Source: Kribbella caucasensis (GTDB lineage: Bacteria > Actinomycetota > Actinomycetes > Propionibacteriales > Kribbellaceae). Taken from it: 64,000 nt of DNA. The stretch lies in the NCBI RefSeq assembly GCF_004361855.1, contig NZ_SNWQ01000004.1, positions 124,001 to 188,000 on the forward strand, written 5' to 3'. A program made the translations under genes and the position numbers. Numbering within the stretch: the first letter of the stretch is position 1; every line of letters starts with the position of its first letter. Shown piece after piece: positions 17,917 to 26,728 of this stretch. The notes beneath the pieces are model-generated. The model was given only the letters and a program-made list of their open reading frames with translations. It had not been told where the DNA came from and ran no database searches.

Positions 17917-19359
17917 TCAGCGCAAGGCGGGGCCGGCCGGCTGAACCGCTGCTGCAGCTGGGTCGAGACCGCTACCGCGAGGGATCCGGGCGACCAGGCC
18001 GGCCGGCATCCGGATCGGCTGCACCCCATCGAAGCCGAGAGTGTTCTGTACCTCCGGCCCGGCCAGTGGATAGGCGATGCCGAGATCGCTCACCAGCATC
18101 ACCGTGCCGATCGGCGCCTGGGTAGACGGCATCGCCTCGACCAGCGCAGCACCGCCCGGCGGAACGATCACCCGATCGGCGAGTGGTGCACCCCGGCCGG
18201 TCCGGGCAGCCGTCGTCATCATTTCGTCGCGGACCGGCATACCGACATCGATGGCCAGCCGTGGAACGGTTCCGCCCGGCTCGAAGGTCGCGCACAGCGA
18301 GGATCCGCTCATCCTGGGGCCGACGAACTCCGGCCGCTCCGGCGGAAGCTGGCCGGGTGCGGTCGACGGCGCGGGGCCCTGGCGGGACTGGCCGGCTGCG
18401 ACGAGTCCCAACGGCTTCGCGACCGGCTGCTGACCCTGATATGCCTTTGCGGTCGGTGCGTAGGCCCGCTGGATGTCGTACTGCAGCGGCGTGATCGGGC
18501 GCAGTTGGTCAGCCTCGGCCAAGTAGTACTGACTCACCCCGTCGGAGGTTCGGACCACCAGCAACTGTCCGTTCCGCAACGATCCCCATCCTGGCACCGC
18601 CTTCGACGGCTGGCCGAGTTTGGCGACGTGGATCGGCCGCAGCGGCGCACCGGACGGCAGGCCGTCGACGAGCTCCATCCCGACCGTTGCCCAGGGCTCC
18701 GATCGCAGGGCCAGGCCGACGGTGACCGTGTCGCTCTCCCGGATCCGATGCCGGTAGCCATTCCGCAGCAGGTACTGATCGCCCGTCTCGCCGACCGCCA
18801 CCAGCAGCGCCTCGTCGGCCATGACGCGACCGCCCGACGGCTCCCGGCCGACCAGCAGGACCGACTCGTCCACCGCCGCGCCGGTCTGATCCTTACCGGG
18901 CTGCGAGCACAACGACCAGGATCCACGGAGCAGACCCTTTGCCGCTGGCAACGAATCCGGAGCGTCCGCGATCCCTACCCGCGGGCCGCGCGGCACCCCG
19001 GCGAGAGACTTCTCCGACACGTTCATCAGCGGCGCGAAGCTGCCCTTGGCGAGCAACGCCGACACGTAGTTGGCGGCCGGATGGAGCCGGCCGTCGACGT
19101 ACACGAAGCGGGTGCCGGTCTCCTTCTCCACGATGATCGACTCGCCGTCGCGCCAAGCGGTCTTGCCACCCGGCACGATCAGCCCGAACACCGTGAACCC
19201 GGCCAGCACGATCAACGCCAGACCGATACTCCAGTACGCCGCCACAAGTGGCCGCCGGAACGGCGGTTGTTCCGGATCGGACTCCCGCAGGATGAGTGCG
19301 GACACCACCCGCTGGATCAGGAACTGATGGGACTGCAGTTGATCCCGCTTGGTCGCCAT
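17917..19359 (-). CDS. eccB: Type VII secretion protein EccB
   Basis: 480 residues. The N-terminus is typical of EccB (MATKRDQLQSHQFLIQRVVS, then SALILRESDPEQPPFRRP), followed by a single membrane helix (about 39-62) and a large extracytoplasmic region that in the family forms a repeated beta-fold and dimerises in the ESX core. Cys residues near 150 and 350 (SLCSQ, SLCATF) could pair. It begins three bases after the eccD stop, so eccD-eccB form one minus-strand operon converging on the eccC operon. Confidence 0.93.
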   Translation of the reverse strand: MATKRDQLQSHQFLIQRVVSALILRESDPEQPPFRRPLVAAYWSIGLALIVLAGFTVFGLIVPGGKTAWRDGESIIVEKETGTRFVYVDGRLHPAANYVSALLAKGSFAPLMNVSEKSLAGVPRGPRVGIADAPDSLPAAKGLLRGSWSLCSQPGKDQTGAAVDESVLLVGREPSGGRVMADEALLVAVGETGDQYLLRNGYRHRIRESDTVTVGLALRSEPWATVGMELVDGLPSGAPLRPIHVAKLGQPSKAVPGWGSLRNGQLLVVRTSDGVSQYYLAEADQLRPITPLQYDIQRAYAPTAKAYQGQQPVAKPLGLVAAGQSRQGPAPSTAPGQLPPERPEFVGPRMSGSSLCATFEPGGTVPRLAIDVGMPVRDEMMTTAARTGRGAPLADRVIVPPGGAALVEAMPSTQAPIGTVMLVSDLGIAYPLAGPEVQNTLGFDGVQPIRMPAGLVARIPRGSGLDPAAAAVQPAGPALR

Positions 19360-19362
19360 CGC

Positions 19363-20727
19363 TCAACCCCCGATCCCGCGCACCACGGAGTACAGGTCCA
19401 GCACCGCGCAGCACACCGGGATGATCGCCAGGACGACACCGAGCTCCAGTAGTTCGCCGTACCGGCCGAGGTACGGGCTCAGCGGTCTCGTACTCGCCAG
19501 CAAGCCGATCGCCAGAACGAGAGCGGCCGCGACGAGCAGGACCAGGCCTGACACGGCGATCGTGGAGAGCGGCCCGACGGCCAGTGCAACCAGCCCACCG
19601 AACCCGGCCGCCAGCAGCGTCAGCCGATGCCGGACGGCCGGATACAGTCGAGCCCGCAGCAGGAACCCGAGACTGAGCAGGCCCACATACCAGATTGCGG
19701 CCCGGCTGCCGCTGTTGACGAGGACGCTCAGGCAGACGATGCCGGCAGTAGCGGTCGCGATCAGTAGTCCGGTCAGGAAGGCATCCGCCCGGATGACGGC
19801 GAGATACACCAACCGGCGGGGCGGCTGTGAGGCGTCGCTGACCAGATCGGTGGTGGTTCGCGGCAGAACCGGCATCGGCACCCGTCCCAGCCGGATCGAC
19901 AGCACACCGAACATGGGTGAGAAGGCCAGCAAGGCGCCGGCCAGCAGGGCAGCCGCCTCGTACGGGTCGAGTGACTCCCAGGTCGCCAGCCAGCCACCGA
20001 CGAGACCGAGCAGCCCGCTCACGATCGCACCGATGAAGAGGGCGGGCCGGTCCGCCGTACCGACCAGGGCGAGCAGGCCGGCCAGCAGCAGACCGGCCGA
20101 GGCCGACAACAGCTCGGGCGTCCCGACCGAGGTGAGCGGCCCGTCGCCGGCGAGCAGCAGACCCGTACCGGAGATTGCGAAGGGCAACGAAATTGCGCCG
20201 AGCACGCTGCCGGCCGAAGCGTCGCCAATTGCCCGTGAGAACACGGTTCCGGCGGCGAGCAGCAAGATCGCCACACCTAGGAACCAGCCCGAGCTGACAG
20301 CCGGCGGTGTCGCCCGGAGCCCATCGATCAGGACAAGGAGCAGAGCCAGCCCACAGAGCACCAGCCCCGTGTGCCGGGTGGTGCGTGCCGCCCACATCCT
20401 GCCCGTGCGTCCGGCTCCACCGGCGATGGCGTCCACCACATCGTCGTACTCGAGCTCCGGCCAGTCCACGGAACTCTCGACGAGGTGAAGCACCTCACCG
20501 TCGCGAATCCGCTGCTGTCCAAGAGTGAGGCCGAGATCCAGTGCACTGCCATCGGCTCTACGTAGCGCCCAACCGCCGGCTTCGACACCGTCGTCCGCCA
20601 GGTGTTCGCCGGCGATGCGGAGCAGGCCCGGAACGGTTTCCGCCACCGCCGAATACTCTGGAAGGGCCACGTCGATACGGCGGTTCGGGGCCGCGACGGT
20701 GACCCTGACGAGGCCCGTCATTCTCAT
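19363..20727 (-). CDS. eccD: Type VII secretion integral membrane protein EccD
   Basis: 454 residues. An N-terminal ubiquitin-like (YukD) domain (about 1-90, LVRVTVAAPNRRIDVALPEY) is followed by about eleven hydrophobic helices from about residue 118, the EccD layout. EccD dimers line the ESX membrane channel. The ATG at 20727 has AGAGGAG at eight-base spacing. It is the first gene of the eccD-eccB unit, divergent from the paralogous pair at 20870 across a 142-bp spacer that should hold both promoters. Confidence 0.92.
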   Translation of the reverse strand: MRMTGLVRVTVAAPNRRIDVALPEYSAVAETVPGLLRIAGEHLADDGVEAGGWALRRADGSALDLGLTLGQQRIRDGEVLHLVESSVDWPELEYDDVVDAIAGGAGRTGRMWAARTTRHTGLVLCGLALLLVLIDGLRATPPAVSSGWFLGVAILLLAAGTVFSRAIGDASAGSVLGAISLPFAISGTGLLLAGDGPLTSVGTPELLSASAGLLLAGLLALVGTADRPALFIGAIVSGLLGLVGGWLATWESLDPYEAAALLAGALLAFSPMFGVLSIRLGRVPMPVLPRTTTDLVSDASQPPRRLVYLAVIRADAFLTGLLIATATAGIVCLSVLVNSGSRAAIWYVGLLSLGFLLRARLYPAVRHRLTLLAAGFGGLVALAVGPLSTIAVSGLVLLVAAALVLAIGLLASTRPLSPYLGRYGELLELGVVLAIIPVCCAVLDLYSVVRGIGG

Positions 20728-20869
20728 CTGTCAGCTCCTCTTCGCGAGTTGTTGGCGTCAGCCTGCCTCAGCCAGGCCGCGTTGTTCCGGCTACGGCAGC
20801 TAGCGGACACCGATCACCCGGCCGAGCCCGGATCCGTAGGCTCGAAACGGCTTCGATGGAGGGAGAACC

Positions 20870-21496
20870 GTGCAAAAGGACGACGTTCTGCTGTTGCCCG
20901 TGGGGCATGACCTTGGGGTGCTCTATGCCGAGGGTGGGGGCGAGCGGCGGCAGCAGGTTCGGGTGGGGGTGGAGGTGGTGGAGTTGGCGGATCGGGACTT
21001 TGCTGTGTGGTTGCTGGCGCATGGGACGGATGGCGAGGACCGGCCTACCCGGGGGAGTTTGGTGGAGAAGGCGGAGAAGCTGGGGTTGGCGGCCGATCAG
21101 GCCGATGCGGCCGTGGAGCGGTTTGTCGCGGAGAAGTTGTTGTTCGAGGTCGTGCCGGACGGAGAGTCGGCGATCGCGTTTGCGGAGGGGCATCAGTTGG
21201 TGCCGTTGATGCATGGGCTGGGGCCGGATGCGGATGAGCCGTGGTTGCAGACGATCGGGTTGCTCAACCAGCCGGTGGTGCAGGTGTCCAACGCCTTGTA
21301 CGACGTGTGGGCGTGGTCGTCGTTGGCGCCGCAGTTGTGGACGGGGTGCCATGACGCAGCGATGGTGGCGGAGAAGATCGGGGTGACGAGTCCCGAGGAG
21401 ACCGATCCGCGGCAGGTGCTGGCGGGCGTGCTCGGCAACGTCCACGCACTGCTCTGTGTCCGAGCGGCGTACTTCGACCGGAAGAGGCCCCGATGA
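20870..21496 (+). CDS. Unknown cytoplasmic protein, T7SS-linked, tandem paralogue 1
   Basis: 208 residues, no signal or membrane segment. Not a family I can name. It is related to the next gene: both have FAVWLLAHG/FGVWVLAHG near residue 45, a predicted helical part around residues 65-95, YDVWAWSSLAPQLW/YELWQWGSVAPTLW near residue 145, and a C-terminal L-G-N/D-...-AAY/CAY segment. GTG start with GGAGGGAG five bases upstream. Many codons end in G (TTG, GGG, GTG) where neighbouring genes prefer C. It sits between eccD and the pseudokinase; a regulatory or chaperone role in secretion is possible but unsupported. Confidence 0.75.
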   Translation: MQKDDVLLLPVGHDLGVLYAEGGGERRQQVRVGVEVVELADRDFAVWLLAHGTDGEDRPTRGSLVEKAEKLGLAADQADAAVERFVAEKLLFEVVPDGESAIAFAEGHQLVPLMHGLGPDADEPWLQTIGLLNQPVVQVSNALYDVWAWSSLAPQLWTGCHDAAMVAEKIGVTSPEETDPRQVLAGVLGNVHALLCVRAAYFDRKRPR

Positions 21497-22080
21497 ACGT
21501 TTTCCCGATCGGCCACTACTCCGGGTTGCGGCCCGGGGAAGAGCCGGCGCACGTCGTACGGGTTGGGTGGCAGCAGCATCGGTTGAGTGAGGACGCGTTC
21601 GGGGTGTGGGTGCTCGCGCATGGGATGACCGAGACCGGCAAGGGCCAGTGGACCGTGACGGATGTGGTCAAGCAGGCCGAGCAGGCGGGAGTTACAAAGG
21701 CGGAAGAGCTGCTGTGGGGCCTAGCCGAGAAGGGTGCGGTGGTGCTGGTGGCCGACGATCCGACCCAGGCGACAGCGTTCGCCAAGAGTCACCGGATGGA
21801 CGTGTTGTTCGTTGGCCTCGGCAACACTCCTGAGCGGCCGGACGGGCACGCGGTCGGCGTACCGGGGCTTGGTGCCGCGGCCATCCTGGACCCGGACTGC
21901 TATGAGTTGTGGCAGTGGGGTTCGGTGGCGCCGACGTTGTGGCACAGTTGCGAGGTCCGGGCGACCGTGACGGCCGAGCTCGGGCAGACGCTCGAGCCGG
22001 TGGACGCGCTGGGTGAGATCCTCGGCGATCTGCGGTTCCTGATCGCGCACGGATGTGCCTACCTGGACGTGGCGGCCTAG
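21493..22080 (+). CDS. Unknown cytoplasmic protein, T7SS-linked, tandem paralogue 2
   Basis: 195 residues, soluble, sharing the VWVLAHG and LWQWGSVAPTLWH signatures with the preceding gene; overall similarity is low but colinear, consistent with tandem duplication. The ATG overlaps the preceding stop (ATGA), so the two are translationally coupled and may form a heterodimer. It is followed after 12 bases by the pseudokinase gene. No catalytic motif is visible. Function unknown. Confidence 0.75.
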   Translation: MNVFPIGHYSGLRPGEEPAHVVRVGWQQHRLSEDAFGVWVLAHGMTETGKGQWTVTDVVKQAEQAGVTKAEELLWGLAEKGAVVLVADDPTQATAFAKSHRMDVLFVGLGNTPERPDGHAVGVPGLGAAAILDPDCYELWQWGSVAPTLWHSCEVRATVTAELGQTLEPVDALGEILGDLRFLIAHGCAYLDVAA

Positions 22081-22092
22081 GCAGGTGGAATC

Positions 22093-23466
22093 ATGAGTAC
22101 TGCGATGGCGACGATTCCGCTGAATGCGCTGGTACCGCGTGCCACGGGGCCGGTGGCGACGGTCTACCTGGTGGCGCCGAACGCTGGTGGCCGGACGGCT
22201 GTGCTGAAGGTGTATCCGCAGCCGCTGGACCGGCGGACCTACAACGGGATCGAGGTCGAGCAGGCGAAGCTGGCCGGGTTGCGATCGGTGGCCTCGATCG
22301 TGCGGGTCGAGGCGATCGACGAGCTGCCGGACGGGCGGAGCGGGTTGCGGATGGAATTCTGTCCGCAGTCCCTACCCGACCTGGTACGACGCGGCCCGCT
22401 GCCGATCGGCGATGTCGTCATCCTCGGCCAGATCCTCGCCACGGTGCTCGCCGAGGCGCACCACATCGGGCTGGTCCACGGCGGAGTCACGCCGGCCAAT
22501 GTGCTCGAGCGGTCCTCGGGTCAGCCGGCCTTGAGCGACTTCGGGCTCGCGCTGCGGGTGCGGTTTCCGCGCGATCTGATGGCCGACGCGGCGTACACGG
22601 CTCCCGAGGTACTGCGGGACGGCGAGCTCTCCGAGCAGGCGGACGTGTACGGACTCGGCGCCGTCCTCTATCTCGCGTTGACGGGCCATTCCCCCTTCCC
22701 TGTAAGGCCTGGTGAGACCGCTGACGACGTCGTACTGAGGGTGCTGCGCGAGCCCGTTCCGGAGGTGTCGGGGCGGGACGTGCCGGCCGGGTTGACCGCG
22801 TTGCTGACCCGGATGATGGCGAAGGAACCGGATGATCGGCCGGAAGCGGCAGAGGCGGCCGAAGCACTCGAAACCCTCCTGCACGCACCGGAGCAGGAGG
22901 CCGACGACGAACTGGATTTCGACGACTTCCGCGACGAACTGGCCGCCGCTCGCGTCACCCACACCACCCCGCCCGCGCAAGCCACAAAGCCGCGCACGAA
23001 ACCAGCCAAGAAGCCGGGCAAGAAGCGCAAGCGACTCTCCAAGGACGTCATGATCGGCGCCGCCGCGGTGGTATCACTGCTGGCAGTCGTGCCGATCGTC
23101 CTGCGGCTGGTCATGAACGACGACGACCCGCAGCGCACCACCCCTCCCCCCGTCGCCTCCGCAACCCCGAGCGTGACGCCGACCCAGACGATCACTCCGG
23201 CCGTGAAGGTCGAGGTCAAGCCCGTCAAGGACAACGGGACCTCGCTCTTGCTGCAGTGGACGAGCACCAAGCCGCTGGCCTACTACGCCCACATCGCGGA
23301 ACAGGGCGGCAAGGGAGTTCAGACCCGGTACATGGGTTCCAGTACTTCGCTGACGGTCAAGGTCAGCCCAGGTCTCAAGTACTGCTTCCTGGTTCAAGGC
23401 AGCGACGGCAACGCCGTGTACGTCACCGAGCCGGTCCCCATCCGCGGCGCAACCTGCAAGGGCTAG
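22093..23466 (+). CDS. Membrane-anchored Ser/Thr protein kinase-like protein, probable pseudokinase
   Basis: 457 residues: kinase-like domain (about 8-265), Lys-rich juxtamembrane stretch, one membrane helix (about 316-338), Thr/Pro linker and an extracellular fibronectin-like domain (about 370-457). The ATP-binding Lys39 (AVLKVY) and the DFG Asp149 are kept, but the HRD motif reads His129-Gly130-Gly131 in VHGGVTPANVL, so the catalytic-loop Asp is Gly. The Gly-rich loop is also poor (PRATGPVATVYL). By family knowledge such proteins usually bind nucleotide or partners without phosphotransfer. It ends tail to tail with the next gene on the palindrome CTAG. Probable sensor linked to the T7SS. 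Confidence 0.85.
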   Translation: MSTAMATIPLNALVPRATGPVATVYLVAPNAGGRTAVLKVYPQPLDRRTYNGIEVEQAKLAGLRSVASIVRVEAIDELPDGRSGLRMEFCPQSLPDLVRRGPLPIGDVVILGQILATVLAEAHHIGLVHGGVTPANVLERSSGQPALSDFGLALRVRFPRDLMADAAYTAPEVLRDGELSEQADVYGLGAVLYLALTGHSPFPVRPGETADDVVLRVLREPVPEVSGRDVPAGLTALLTRMMAKEPDDRPEAAEAAEALETLLHAPEQEADDELDFDDFRDELAAARVTHTTPPAQATKPRTKPAKKPGKKRKRLSKDVMIGAAAVVSLLAVVPIVLRLVMNDDDPQRTTPPPVASATPSVTPTQTITPAVKVEVKPVKDNGTSLLLQWTSTKPLAYYAHIAEQGGKGVQTRYMGSSTSLTVKVSPGLKYCFLVQGSDGNAVYVTEPVPIRGATCKG

Positions 23467-25589
23467 AAGAGGCTCCGTAGCTCCAAGGCGGCCTGCAGTC
23501 GATCGGTCCACGGCCTCGACCGCAGCCCGCGGCGTACCTCGCGGACACCCGCCCAAGCCTGCCGGCCGACCTCATCGCTGACCGGCGCGCCCGACCACAG
23601 CGCATGGTCAACCGACCGCGCGACTAACCCGAGCCCTGCCTGAGCGCGCGCATCCGTCACGTCCGAGGACGCCAACGCGAGATCCCTGACCGTCATCCCC
23701 GACGTCACCGCAACCCCGTGCGCACGCAGGCGATCCCGCGCCTCCGCCCACGCCCCGACAACCGCCGCACTCCCCGTACGCCGCCGACGCCGCAGAGCGC
23801 GAACGAACTTCAGCAGCGGTACGCCGAACAACCACAGCAGCAACACCAGCGAAGACGCGACGAACATCCACAACACCGGAACCCCGACGCCGTCCCAAGT
23901 CGAACCGCCGGCCCGATCGGCGGGAGCCGGCGCTACCTCCGGATCCTCGAGATCCTCAACTGGTGGCACCTCCTTCCGCGCCTGGTCCGTCACGTCGGTG
24001 TCACTACCCGGTACTGCGGTCTTCCCGGTCGCAGCTTGTCCCGCGGGATCCAGCGGCCACCAACCGACGCCGGCCACGGCCACCTCGGGCCAGGCCAATG
24101 CATCGCGGTTCCGCACCGTGTACCAGCCATCCGCATCCGGTTGCGCCGGTGCCCGGAATCCCACCACCAGCCGGGCCGGGATCCCGTTGATCCGGGCCAT
24201 CGCGACATAGGCAGCCGCGAACTGCTCACTGGTCCCCGGCACCCCGTCGAAGAGGAACCGGCGCAGCTGCGGCCAGCTGTGCCCCGTCGGCAAGGGTTCC
24301 TGAACGGCCAGGTTGTAGTTCTTCCGCAGGTACGCTTCCAGCGCCAGCGCCGTCGCGAACGTCGCCCTTCGATCGGCGAGCGCGGACACCGCCAACTCGG
24401 TCACCTCGCTCGGCGCGGACCCGAGATCGCCAAGACCACCAGGCGCCTCAGCATCCACGCCCGCGTGCAGCAGGTACTGCGCGTCGACGGTCGGCTTCGA
24501 CCAGGTCAGCTCGTACTGGCCGGGCGGTTCCTCGGCGAGCAGGGTGCTGCCGATCGGCTCGACCTGCGGCTCGACCGCGCCCTGGACCCCGGACGGCAAC
24601 AGCTGCCCAGGCAACCACGGACCGCGCAGCCCATCGAGTCGGACCGAAGCGCGTTGCGGGCTCACCGGCACCGTGACGTCCGAATCCGGCGTCAACTGGG
24701 AGCCCAGTCGGAGGACCGGATGGCTAGTCGTCCAGTTCGCCCCGTCGAAGTCGTCCAGTGCCACCTGCCGCCATCGCCCAACCGGATCCGACGACTGGTA
24801 GCGGAACACGACCGCGTCCTTGTCCGGCCCTTGCAGTCGCCCGGCCAGTTCGTCGAGCGGACTCGTCGGCCGCGCTCCCGGCGCCGTCGCACTCTGCACA
24901 CGCTGCAACGTGTACGGGTCCCTGCCGACGGGATCGATCGCGCTCACGACGAACCCGCCGATCACCGCCACCACCGTGACCACAGCCGCCGCGATCAACG
25001 GAGTCACAGGACTCGTACGCCGTACTCGGTCGGGGCTGACCAGATCGGGTACCAGCAGCGCGGCAACAACAGCGGCGAAACCGAGGGCAACCAGTACGGC
25101 GGTCGCACCGGTCAGCGCGATGTAGGTCTGGCTGACCCCGACCACCACCAGCGCGGGGATCACGGCGACCAGGACCGGCGCCCGGTCGAGCAACTCGATC
25201 CCCAGCAGACAAGCCAGCAGAACAAGGAGAGGCACGAAGAGCAGCAGCTCGGAGTCGGGCCGAGCCGGCCAGGTGGACTCCAACGTCAGCTGCCACGAGT
25301 TCAACCCACGGCCCAGTGCGCGGACCGACTCCAGCGTCGGCAGACCGGCCATGGTGGTTGCCTGAAGCACCGTTTCGATCAAAGCCAGCAGCCCACCAAA
25401 AGCCATCAGCAGAGGCCGCCACGGCAGCAGCCCCTGCCAGTACCGGCACAGCTCGGTGACGCCGTAGGCGACCAAACAGATCACGCCAACCGGCAGCAGC
25501 AGCGGGGCCACACCGAAAACGGGCCCGAAGCAAAGACCTGCGATCAGCGCGGCGACCACCACCGCCAGAGTCCGCCGCCGCGTGCTCAC
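23463..25589 (-). CDS. TgpA-type membrane transglutaminase-like protein, catalytic Cys and His replaced
   Basis: 708 residues from the GTG that overlaps the DUF58 stop (GTGA); an in-frame GTG also lies 18 bases upstream. About six hydrophobic helices (1-215), a beta-rich linker, a transglutaminase-like domain (about 400-530), one more membrane helix (about 570-590) and a cytoplasmic C-terminal domain (DUF4129-like). The usual Cys is Ser454 (VPGTSEQFAAAYVAMARING) and the usual His is Leu498 (RNRDALAWPEV); only Asp514 (WWPLDP) remains. Family members are cysteine-dependent, so this one is probably not a transglutaminase or protease. It is the last gene of the minus-strand moxR-DUF58 operon. Confidence 0.85.
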   Translation of the reverse strand: MSTRRRTLAVVVAALIAGLCFGPVFGVAPLLLPVGVICLVAYGVTELCRYWQGLLPWRPLLMAFGGLLALIETVLQATTMAGLPTLESVRALGRGLNSWQLTLESTWPARPDSELLLFVPLLVLLACLLGIELLDRAPVLVAVIPALVVVGVSQTYIALTGATAVLVALGFAAVVAALLVPDLVSPDRVRRTSPVTPLIAAAVVTVVAVIGGFVVSAIDPVGRDPYTLQRVQSATAPGARPTSPLDELAGRLQGPDKDAVVFRYQSSDPVGRWRQVALDDFDGANWTTSHPVLRLGSQLTPDSDVTVPVSPQRASVRLDGLRGPWLPGQLLPSGVQGAVEPQVEPIGSTLLAEEPPGQYELTWSKPTVDAQYLLHAGVDAEAPGGLGDLGSAPSEVTELAVSALADRRATFATALALEAYLRKNYNLAVQEPLPTGHSWPQLRRFLFDGVPGTSEQFAAAYVAMARINGIPARLVVGFRAPAQPDADGWYTVRNRDALAWPEVAVAGVGWWPLDPAGQAATGKTAVPGSDTDVTDQARKEVPPVEDLEDPEVAPAPADRAGGSTWDGVGVPVLWMFVASSLVLLLWLFGVPLLKFVRALRRRRRTGSAAVVGAWAEARDRLRAHGVAVTSGMTVRDLALASSDVTDARAQAGLGLVARSVDHALWSGAPVSDEVGRQAWAGVREVRRGLRSRPWTDRLQAALELRSLF

Positions 25590-26728
25590 TCGATCACTCC
25601 GCTCCACTGCTGCAACGCATCGGTCGCATCACCGGCGAGGATCACCCGAGCGCCCAGGATCGGCGCGATCCCACGCACCGGCCCGAGGCCGAGCACGGTG
25701 ACCGAGCCGTACCGAACCAGCAAGGGCGCCAGGTCACTGGCCGTCCCCCGCGCGCCGGTCACGACCACGATCGCTCCACCGCTTGATGCACCGGTCGTCA
25801 GCGAAGGTGGAAGCAGAGCCGCCCGATCGTCGCTCTGCTTGGCGAGGCAAAGCTCATCGAGGAACTGCCGCGAAGCAAGGGCACCACCCGGAGCCGCCAG
25901 GTCAGCACCGGCCGACGTCAGCAACCGACAGCGGTGCCCGGCCATCGACGCGGCGAAGAGGATCGACGCGGCCACCTCGGCCGCCTCCTCGAACGTTGCC
26001 TCCGGCAAAGTCTCGGACCGGGTGTCGAGCAGCACGGTCAACCGAGGCTGGTCGGGATCGACGTAGTCACGCACCATCAGCTGACCGGTCCGGGCCGTCG
26101 CCTTCCAATGCAGGTGCCGCACCTCGTCGCCCACGACGTACGGCCGGACGTCGCGCAGGTCGGCCGATCCACGCAGCGAGTCGTCCGCGGTCCGGCCGAC
26201 GTGGTGGTGCCGGGGCCGACCGGCAACGACCGTACGGGTCGGGTGGCGGCGCGGGTGCACCCAAAGCGTCGCGACCTCACCGGTGGCGAGGCTGTTGCGC
26301 GCGAGACCGAGCGGGTCACGCCGTTCGAGGGTGAGCGGGCCGACCGCGATCCGTCCACGCCGCGAGGTCGGCAGTTCATACCGGTACGTCGCTTCGCTGT
26401 CCGGGCCGAGTCGCCGGATCCGGACCTGCTCCCGTGCGTCACCGGCCACGTCGTGCGCCGCGAACGCAGGCTGCCACCGGCTGCCCGTGTTCCGCACCCG
26501 CAACGTCGCCAACGCCGGTCGCCCCCGCTCGACCCGATCCGGCGACAGATCCCGTCGTACCGAGACCTGCGGTTGCCGGACAGTCAGCACCGTCGCGGCG
26601 ACCAGCGCTCCGAGCCCAAGCCCGGCCAACGCCCGGAAGAACGCATACCCGGCCCACTCCCCGATCACGTACGCAGCGATCGAGGTCACCAGGACAGCGA
26701 TACCCCGTCCGGTCAGCCGCATGGTCAT
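25586..26728 (-). CDS. DUF58 domain-containing membrane protein
   Basis: About 380 residues from the ATG that overlaps the upstream stop (ATGA). Two hydrophobic segments near the N-terminus, a beta-rich region, then the DUF58 core with the signature LRDVRPYVVGDEVRHLHWKA and a von Willebrand A-like part (LTVLLDTRSET, AIVVVTGARG). DUF58 proteins are regularly encoded beside MoxR ATPases and TgpA-type proteins, as here; the module is thought to act in assembly or activation of complexes. It is coupled to both neighbours by 4-bp overlaps. Confidence 0.88.
   Translation of the reverse strand: MTMRLTGRGIAVLVTSIAAYVIGEWAGYAFFRALAGLGLGALVAATVLTVRQPQVSVRRDLSPDRVERGRPALATLRVRNTGSRWQPAFAAHDVAGDAREQVRIRRLGPDSEATYRYELPTSRRGRIAVGPLTLERRDPLGLARNSLATGEVATLWVHPRRHPTRTVVAGRPRHHHVGRTADDSLRGSADLRDVRPYVVGDEVRHLHWKATARTGQLMVRDYVDPDQPRLTVLLDTRSETLPEATFEEAAEVAASILFAASMAGHRCRLLTSAGADLAAPGGALASRQFLDELCLAKQSDDRAALLPPSLTTGASSGGAIVVVTGARGTASDLAPLLVRYGSVTVLGLGPVRGIAPILGARVILAGDATDALQQWSGVIE

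Noticed and set aside
23718..26066. Plus-strand frame of 782 codons opposite the transglutaminase-like and DUF58 genes
   Set aside because: Arg/Pro/His-rich with no motif; the minus strand has clear family signatures.
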